Positions 58,501-64,000 of a stretch of DNA of 64,000 nt are shown here, one piece after another (positions within the stretch are counted from its first letter, which is position 1; each line of letters opens with the position of its first letter). The position numbers and the translations under genes were made by a program. Origin of the DNA: Bicyclus anynana (taxonomy: Eukaryota; Arthropoda; Insecta; Lepidoptera; Nymphalidae); NCBI RefSeq assembly GCF_947172395.1, contig NC_069097.1, forward strand, positions 10,214,142-10,278,141. The letters run 5' to 3'. Under the pieces are notes generated by a model. It saw only the letters and a program-made list of their open reading frames with translations, made no database searches and was not told the origin of the DNA.

Positions 58501-61500
58501 TAGTTTTTAAATATTTTTTTAACAATACGAGCCAAAACGCCTGTCGGCCATGATGTCTATATTTCAACTGTTTCATGACGTCACTATAATAAATCCCTTG
58601 CAAACGGAGCGTTTGACAAAAATATTAGTTAACAGTAATTAGTTTGACGTTTAGTACATCAAGTGTGTTAGTGATGTCACAAAATGGATAACAGAATAAA
58701 TTTGATATGATCAACTACCCTATTATGTCTTTTAATTATGAATATTATGTGTACTCCAATGGAGTGATACATCTTTAACTTTGTTTACTATCTTCATCAT
58801 CATCCTCATCATCATATCAGCCGATGGACGTCAACTGCAGGACATTGGCTGTTGTAAGGATTTTCAAACATCACGATCCTGGGCCGCCTGCAGCAAATCC
58901 CTGTGACTTGCTTGATCCACCAGTCCGTCAGTCCACCTGGTGGTGGTCTTCGAACCTTTGTCCAACATAACTGTTATGAAAATTTTCAATTATTAATAAC
59001 GTCAACAATGCAACGGATTAGTAAGATTTTTGTACACTTTTATCGAAGGTTACAAAGTAGTAACTAGCAATGTTTGTACAGCGCGGCGGGGTCGTCGGAG
59101 GCGTTCCGGCTGAAGCTGACGGCGCTGCGCGGCGAGAGCGCGGAGAGCGCGTGCGCGGCGGACGGCGCGGGCGGCGCGGCGGCGGCGTACGCGGCGGCGG
59201 CGGGCGGGCGGCGCGCGCGCACGCACCTCGCGGCCGCGCGCGCGCCCACGCACTGGCACCAGGCGCTGCCGCTGATGGCTTACCACCTCGCGCACCAGCT
59301 GTATCCTTTCACATTCTAAATTTATTTAAGAAAGAAAAGATCTTTATTTTTAAGCTCAGACCAATTATAGAAGGACCTGTATCGCACTCATAGTCACGAA
59401 CAAAATTGTCTGTCATTTTCTGAGGAAAACGAGCTTAGATTTGGTATATATCTTATACTAAACTAGAAGTTTTGCCCGTTTTTTTACACAATTCAATTCC
59501 ACAAAAAGTTATTTTTACGGAGCTCTTTAACCGACGAACACAATTACAACTATTTAACGTCGATTCTATAGAGACAGTTTTTATAATCGCATTAGATCGT
59601 TGATCATATACTTTGACAGAAAAGTAACGTCTAGCGAGGCATACAATAATTGGTCTGAGTTTTTAAGTAATGCCACATATCACATTAAATCTAAATTAAA
59701 ACATATTATGGCTTAACTGTCGACTCAAACAGTGGAGCACCAAAGAGTGCCCTGTATTATGTGGCACAACCTAGAAAAAGGCCCCAACTCAGCATTTTGC
59801 CACATACTTTCAATAAAAAAAGTATGCAGCACTGATTTTCAGTTATCACCCAGTTCAGGTGCCGCCACGCACACAGTTCAACACTTTACGTAAACTATTA
59901 AAGACAATTATTAAGAACTAATTAAAACTAACTAGGTAGATACATTGGTTTAAAAAAAAACAGAAAACTTAAACATAACGATGAAAAACAAAATTAATGA
60001 TACAAATAAAAATTACCTGCAATATAATTATGTATATATTTTTTTTTTGTTGAGAACCCTTTTTACTAATTTATGGATTATTAAATACTTGTTATTAAAT
60101 ATATAAGATAACAACATATTAAACATTTATTTCAAATAGGCTTAGTTTACATGTTTACAATTTGACGGCCTCCGTGGCGCAGTGCTATGCGCGTTGGATT
60201 TACAAAACGGAGGTCCTGGGTTCGATTCCCGGCTGGGAAGATTGAGGTTTTCTTAATTGGTCCAGGTCTGGCTGGTGGAAGGCTTCGGCCGTGGCTAGTT
60301 ACCGCCAAGAGATTTAGCATTCCGGTACAATATCGTGTAGAAATCGAAAGGGGTGTGGATTTTCATCCTCCTCCTAACAAGTTAGTCCGCTTTCATCTTA
60401 TATTGCATCATCACTTATCATCAGGTGTGATTGTGGTCAAGGGCTAACTTGTAAAGAATTAAAAAAAAAATATGCGTTTACGTTTAAGACGCCTCGGACA
60501 GTCTTCAGTCTAGAGTCTGCTTGCCAAGATATTAGGATGAATAAGGAGTCGCTTCTTGTAATAATAAACTTGGTGGATATATAAATGACATATATATATA
60601 AATTGATTGATTGAAATAAATTGATTGATTGATTGATTGATTGACATAATAGTTTCCTGAAGTGAGTACAGTTGGGCAGTGAGCGGCGGGTTCGAGTTCG
60701 GTTGGTGGTTGGCCTCCATCAACCAGCCGCGCCTCGTGCAGAGCTACGTGGCGCTGTTGGAGCCCTGGTGCGAGTGGAACGCTTGCTCGCGTAAGATTCC
60801 TTAGATATTTTTTTTTTTTTTATTCTTTACAAGTTAGCCCTTGACTACAATCTCACCTGATGGTAAGTGATGATGCAATCTAAGATGAAAGCGGGCTAAC
60901 TTGTTAGGAGGAGAATGAAATCCACACCCCTTTCGGTTTCTACACGACATCGTACCGGAACGCTAAATCGCTTGGCGGCACGTCTTGGTCGGTAGGGTGG
61001 TAACTAGCCACGGCCGAAAGAAAGAAAGAATTGTTCAAATTGGTCCAGCAATTCAATATAAACAGGAAACATACCATGAAATCTTTCGTCTTTATAATAT
61101 TCATTATTAATCCATATTCGACTCACTGTTGAGCTCAAGTCTCATAAATAGGTCGTAAAAGAGGATGTCTTGACTTTTTTAATGTTTTTTACCAAATAAC
61201 TTCGTCATTTATTAACCATTATTTTTAATTCTTTTTTTTGTTTAAAAGAGTATATTTTCAGATCGATTTTTAACTTTCACAAAAATCGGTTTCATATTTG
61301 TGTTAAAATCAAAATAGCTGAAATAAGTGAACGTATTTGCCCATACTGTGGCGTTTACGGTTCACTATGCTATAAAAACAGACAAATAAAATCTTTTTAA
61401 CAAAAAAAAAATAACCGACTTCATAGATGCGTTACATATTTTCACTTTGAAATAATTTTTAAATGATTTTTTTTTGTTAAAAAGATTTTATTGATTAACG

Positions 61501-63576
61501 CTATAATAAACGTCACAGGTCAGTTTATCCTGGGCCTGGCTCTGCTGGAGCTGGAGGACCCAGAAGGCGCGTACACGGCCTTCTGTCGCGCGGCGAAGGG
61601 CGTGAGCACGGAGCCCTTCCTGCGCAACTTGGTGGCCACGCCCGACGCGCGGCTCACGCAGCATCAGGCGCTGGTGCTTTACTATATGAAGGTCCGATAC
61701 ACTCTTTTCTGCTTTGGTTCTTTATGATCATTTTGATTGACAGACCATAATTAAGTTTTTAAATGTTCTAATGGAGAATGTTTACTATTTTCAAATGTTA
61801 GCTTTCTGTATTCTCCGTTGAAAATAAAAATATTTGGTATTTTTAAATAAAACAAAAACTAGTGTATTTGTATATATAAAAGCTCTAATGTAACAAAAAT
61901 TTCAAGTGATTTTGCATACCTAGTAACATTCTCCATTCTTTCCAAGGAGAACTTGACCTTAACGAGAAACCAACAGAAAATATCTTATTGATATATGATT
62001 GATTAACATTTTAAAACACTGTAAAATAAACAAAACTGCGTTATTCTGCATTCTTGTCCCTTCCGATCACTTCCGATGGTCCGTTGCGGGAGGGAGTTTA
62101 TATGTCCCGCCCGCACGACTCATACTCGTGCAGTCCTTCCTTCTGCCCCGCGCAGTCCTTCCCCCCGTCGCCCGTATATAATCGGAACGAACTTGCCAAT
62201 CTATAGAATTATTTTATACTTGTTTTTTTTTTGTTTCTGGTAATAATGTCTTGTTCCACAGGTAATAAAATTGTTCGAGATACATGACGCAGGCGCTTGC
62301 GTTGTGAGACTTGCAGAAACCGCTATAAGCATCGCCGATAAAGATGATCCTAATTTGGTAAGACTTTTTGTGATATCAAGTGTCAATAATGTGTTTTTTT
62401 ATTTGGTTGTTTAACTATGCCTTGTGAGAATACCCAGAGTCACTCAGACGGTGATCGAACGAGCTATGCCCGGAGTATTTCTGCGTGATTGAATCAAAAA
62501 AGAGGAAATCTGCAGAACCAAAATCACAGACATAACTTCAGAGTCGTGAAGCTATAGTGGCAATGGTTGCAGCAAATGGAGTTTAAAGGCACTATGAACG
62601 TCCTAACGTTCATAGTGCCTTTAAAGTCCATTACTAAAGTACTAAGACGCTTGAATGGCAACACCGCACCAGTAAGTGAAGTGTTACCTTCGTCGACACC
62701 GAACTAACTACGTGGACCTTTGACTATTTAGACTATAGAACTGTTTCGCACCCAAATTCACCAACAAAAAAGTCTGTCGTTTTTTGAGGGGGACGAGGTA
62801 AACTCGCATATCAAAAATATTTAATAATCATTTATATTTTTCTGTGTCCATACACTACACACAACTATAAATTTGACTCGCAATACACACACGCTTAATT
62901 TTTACACAAACTGACAAACACATCGCTTAGACTATCCACAGAATATATACATAGAATATTCGATTATTTAATCGATTTTTTGCTGTTCCATCAAAAGAAT
63001 CGATTATATTACAAATTTGATAAAATTAATACTTACAAATGAAACGTTACTCCATCTTTTACTAAACTACAAGGTTTTGGCCGTTTTTTATGCCATTCAA
63101 CAACACAAACCGGCATTTTTAGGGAGCTCTTTATACGACGAAAACGATTACAACAATGAATCATCGATTCTATAGCAACAGTTTTTATAAACGCGTTAGA
63201 TCATAGATTTTTTATCTTTGCCAGAGGGGTAACGGTTAGCTAGGCAGGTCCTGTTATTAATGGTCGAAGATGGGACCAATATCAAGACGTGGTGTGGTGT
63301 TTGGATGTTCTTCGTCTTACGTCCGGCATAGGCCTATGTCCGGCAGTTGATAATAATGATAATGATAATGATAATGATGACTAATGTGTATTGTGTGTAA
63401 GATAATGATAATGATGACCAATGTGTATTATTTTGTTCGCCAGGCGACGTTCCAGTGGGTAGTGTTCAAGTGGCACCTGTCGGGCGGGCGCGTGTCGCGC
63501 GCGCTCAGTGCTGCGGCCGCCAACCCCGCGCCGCATGCTCGCGCCGCCGCCGCCGCCACGCTGCTGACCACGCTCG
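46573..63576 (+). CDS. NUP160: Nuclear pore protein NUP160, exons 1-21 (3' end outside the window)
   Basis: Exons: 46573-46666, 46752-46857, 47916-48144, 48496-48601, 49242-49437, 50360-50526, 50989-51152, 52252-52345, 52810-52961, 53660-53799, 54659-54740, exon 12 in the array (3' border 55378, 55520, 55662 or 55814), 55901-56100, 56669-56795, 57893-57989, 58164-58304, 59082-59300, 60672-60790, 61519-61691, 62262-62357, 63444-63576. Phases agree throughout, giving 983 codons so far; the vertebrate protein has about 1,430. NUP160 is the Y-complex (Nup107-160) scaffold nucleoporin. Seen motifs: NTRNRFIYW, VASVHRLVFPHP, MLRDNGEAVFALAFGYGGEG and FSQICRLFGPQ in the N-terminal beta-propeller; then the helical solenoid, with VQSYVALLEPWCEWN and ALVLYYMK. 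Exon 17 is extremely GC-rich and alanine-rich. Exon 10 starts after TGTACTGACAG; an earlier AG at 53624 would force a stop. The exon 12 left border is unclear. Confidence 0.93.
50138..50309. mobile_element. TATAGCTTGGC-family element, copy 6
   Basis: GTTTGGCAAGTTCTTTGATG at the left, AACGAACTTGTCAAGCTATA at the right, and CATGATATGCGGGCGACGGG inside. It ends 50 bp before NUP160 exon 6. Confidence 0.75.
50737..50948 (+). mobile_element. Non-autonomous Helitron-like element
   Basis: Starts TCCTACTAATATTATGAACT after A and ends ACGGGCGTCCGCTAG before T. The 3' end has a short GC hairpin (GCGGACGCC type) just before CTAG, the Helitron terminator pattern. Body GAAAGTTTGTATGGATGTTT is of a class widespread in Lepidoptera. 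In NUP160 intron 6. Confidence 0.8.
51170..51415 (-). mobile_element. LINE 3' fragment, reverse transcriptase C-terminus
   Basis: On -, MRRKIAFFGHLQRGSPYEFP, LILEGKIPGKHAPGRQPRKW and IDDVKEWTKL then a GATGATGAT tail: the typical tail of an RTE-like retroelement protein. 5'-truncated. In NUP160 intron 7. Confidence 0.75.
51416..52251. other. NUP160 intron 7, low-complexity part
   Basis: T-rich and A/T simple sequence (51500-51555), then a (TGTAT)n stretch near 51725-51752. No exon is seen. Confidence 0.5.
52366..52427. repeat. 27-bp perfect hairpin 20 nt after a NUP160 donor
   Basis: AATGTTTTTAAGCAAAAATT TATGTTT, loop ATAATAAT, then the exact inverse. The exon 8 donor is at 52346. Confidence 0.85.
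53803..54155. mobile_element. TATAGCTTGGC-family element, copy 7, split by a SINE
   Basis: TTATAGCTTG starts directly after the GTGAG of the exon 10 donor; the other end is CGAATTTGCCCAGCTATA. A reverse SINE family 2 copy (53888-54052) interrupts the GC-rich middle. Confidence 0.75.
53888..54052 (-). mobile_element. SINE family 2, reverse, nested in a MITE
   Basis: T-run, then TTACAAGTTAGCCCTTGACT, CAGCCAGACCTGGACCAATT and the head GGGAATCGAACCAAGGGCCT, ACCGCGCATACCACGGAGGC. An internal deletion removed most of the body. Confidence 0.8.
54170..54440. mobile_element. hAT-like CTCAGACYAATTA family, truncated copy
   Basis: Left end CTCAGACCAAATACATAAGG; then AATTCACCAACAATATTGTC. The right side ends at AGCGAGGCAGGTCCCTGTA without the final inverted repeat. 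In NUP160 intron 10. Confidence 0.6.
55078..55856 (+). repeat. Tandem array of NUP160 exon 12, five copies each with splice sites
   Basis: The marker CCATGG followed by GTATGT or a variant occurs at about 55078, 55231, 55373, 55515, 55657 and 55809; unit lengths are about 155, 142, 142, 142 and 152. Each unit has a short spacer (GTATGTGTAGAGTGGCGAGG type), then VVVRRSGVSLVRQLEP, LERIMLSPAPEDTLPDARAA and MG plus one base. Unit 1 differs at two codons; units 1 and 5 have about 10 extra bases. Donors vary: GTATGT, GTATGT, GTAAGT, GTTTGT, GTATGT. After unit 5 an 86-nt intron with branch-point sequence TACTAAC (55878-55884) leads to exon 13. Confidence 0.9.
55878..55884 (+). promoter_or_regulatory. 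Consensus branch point before NUP160 exon 13
   Basis: TACTAAC, the optimal spliceosomal branch sequence, 17 nt upstream of exon 13, in an intron of only 86 nt if unit 5 of the array is used. Confidence 0.6.
58798..58960 (-). mobile_element. RTE-like LINE 3' fragment
   Basis: (ATCATC)n followed by ATATCAGCCGATGGACGTC and TCCACCTGGTGGTGGTCTTC, reverse of the RTE end at 41650-42040. Diverged. Confidence 0.65.
59355..59659. mobile_element. hAT-like CTCAGACYAATTA family, complete copy
   Basis: Ends CTCAGACCAATTATAG and ATAATTGGTCTGAG, with TTTTTAAG duplicated exactly on both sides (59347-59354 and 59660-59667). 305 bp, non-coding; the best copy for defining the family. Confidence 0.9.
60172..60465 (+). 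mobile_element. SINE family 2, complete forward copy with tRNA-like promoter
   Basis: Begins GGCCTCCGTGGCGCAGTGC (A box) with GGTTCGATTCCCGGCTGGGA (B box) at tRNA spacing; body CCAGGTCTGGCTGGTGGAAG, TATCGTGTAGAAATCGAAAG; ends CAAGGGCTAACTTGTAAAG and an A-run. Not a true tRNA gene because no acceptor stem closes. Confidence 0.85.
60808..61020 (-). mobile_element. SINE family 2, 5'-truncated reverse copy
   Basis: Starts with a T-run and TTACAAGTTAGCCCTTGACT and ends TAACTAGCCACGGCCGAAAG without the tRNA-like head. It lies 18 nt downstream of NUP160 exon 18. Confidence 0.8.
62055..62205. mobile_element. TATAGCTTGGC-family element, copy 8 (left end lost)
   Basis: Interior CGATGGTCCGTTGCGGGAGG and CCGCGCAGTCCTTCC, right end GAACGAACTTGCCAATCTATA. 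It ends 56 bp before NUP160 exon 20. Confidence 0.65.
62420..62560 (+). mobile_element. RTE-like LINE fragment
   Basis: GATCGAACGAGCTATGCCCG, TCTGCGTGATTGAATCA and GAGGAAATCTGCAGAACC parallel the 41690-41760 fragment. A second piece with the (GATAAT)n tail is at 63255-63400. Confidence 0.65.
62582..62625. repeat. 20-bp-arm perfect hairpin
   Basis: TTTAAAGGCACTATGAACGT, loop CCTA, then the exact inverse, in NUP160 intron 20 directly after a LINE fragment. Confidence 0.85.
62725..63258. mobile_element. hAT-like CTCAGACYAATTA family, diverged long copy
   Basis: TTTCGCACCCAAATTCACCA near the left and GTTAGCTAGGCAGGTCCTG near the right match the inside of both family ends; the terminal bases are degraded. 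Contains ATCGATTCTATAGCAACAGT. Confidence 0.6.
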
Positions 63577-63589
63577 GTAACTATACTTC

Positions 63590-63740
63590 GCCCTTTACGA
63601 TACTGACGATGACATAACGACTGAAAACTTCTTCTATACTTCGTCCTTTACGATACTGACAACTTCTTCTATACTTCGTCCTTTACGATACTGACAACTT
63701 CTTCTATACTTCGTCCTTTACGATACTGACGATGACATAA
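63590..63740 (+). repeat. Short tandem repeat after NUP160 exon 21
   Basis: CTTCGTCCTTTACGATACTG followed by ACAACTTCTTCTATA repeats about four times at roughly 35-bp spacing, with the variant GACGATGACATAACGACTGA at both ends of the array. Confidence 0.8.
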
Positions 63741-63834
63741 CGACTGACAACGCTTCCAGGCAACACAAACACAAGCTACACAGCGTCCTCTATATCTGAC
63801 GTCACCCGGACGTGGGCTTGAACTCAAGATCTTG

Positions 63835-64000
63835 GGGGTGCCAAGACTGATACACTCAGACCAAAATACCATTCCAGAACGGCCCTCTAAGCCGACGTCC
63901 GAGTCTCAAAGTAGACGCCTTTAGAATTTCGTTCCGCCCATCTCTTCTGCTTCTGCCTTCAGATCCCATTAGGCGATGCTTCTGCACTCCCAAAACATCC
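63835..64000 (-). mobile_element. Repeat at right edge, related in reverse to 39660-39880
   Basis: CCAGAACGGCCCTCTAAG, TAGACGCC and CATTAGGCGATGC correspond in reverse to AGAGGGCCGTTCTGGAAG, GGCGTCTCC and TCGCCTGATGGG near 39700-39840. It runs off the window. Confidence 0.55.

Noticed and set aside
60172..60260. Candidate tRNA gene with good A and B boxes
   Set aside because: No acceptor stem closes, and the sequence continues into a repeated SINE body found elsewhere in the window.

Overview
The window reads as nuclear DNA of an insect, most likely a moth or butterfly. Genes have many short, GC-rich exons set in AT-rich introns, with GT-AG splice sites throughout. The introns are full of tRNA-headed SINEs, small inverted-repeat elements and RTE-like LINE tails of a kind common in Lepidoptera. 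The taxonomic call is inference from texture, not from a marker gene.

Layout from left to right: (1) the 3' end of an unrecognised Ser/Asn/Lys-rich gene on + (2-1066). (2) A complete TMX3-type transmembrane thioredoxin/PDI gene on - (3829-9405, 8 exons, 425 aa, C-terminus EKKD). (3) A complete puromycin-sensitive aminopeptidase gene on + (10920-24937, 11 coding exons plus a 3'UTR exon near 26463, 956 aa). (4) A gene-poor stretch of about 11 kb (27.2-38.2 kb) with transposon remnants and one orphan terminal exon on - (28805-28981). (5) A complete FBXL16-type F-box/leucine-rich-repeat gene on - (38242-43356, 6 exons, 453 aa). (6) The first 21 exons (983 codons) of the nucleoporin NUP160 on + (46573-63576), whose remainder lies beyond the right edge. 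FBXL16 and NUP160 are divergent across about 3.2 kb. The genes belong to unrelated housekeeping or signalling pathways (ER folding, cytosolic peptide trimming, ubiquitin ligase adaptor, nuclear pore), so no operon-like logic applies.

The most unusual feature is three separate tandem expansions of GC-rich exon ends that carry their own splice donors. In the aminopeptidase, a 132-bp unit at 23267-23972 repeats 5.3 times, and all five donors keep the reading frame. In the same gene, a 150-bp unit at 24818-25406 repeats the last coding segment with its stop codon and 3'UTR donor. In NUP160, a 142-155 bp unit at 55078-55856 repeats a whole 115-nt-class exon five times. A Harbinger-like element, itself holding a hAT-like element, has landed in a fifth remnant of the second array, which gives an order of events.

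Transposons whose ends I could define include hAT-like elements with 8-bp target duplications, Helitron-like elements (5' TC, 3' CTAG, inserted at A/T), a TIR family beginning TATAGCTTGGC with eight copies, and several tRNA-derived SINE families.
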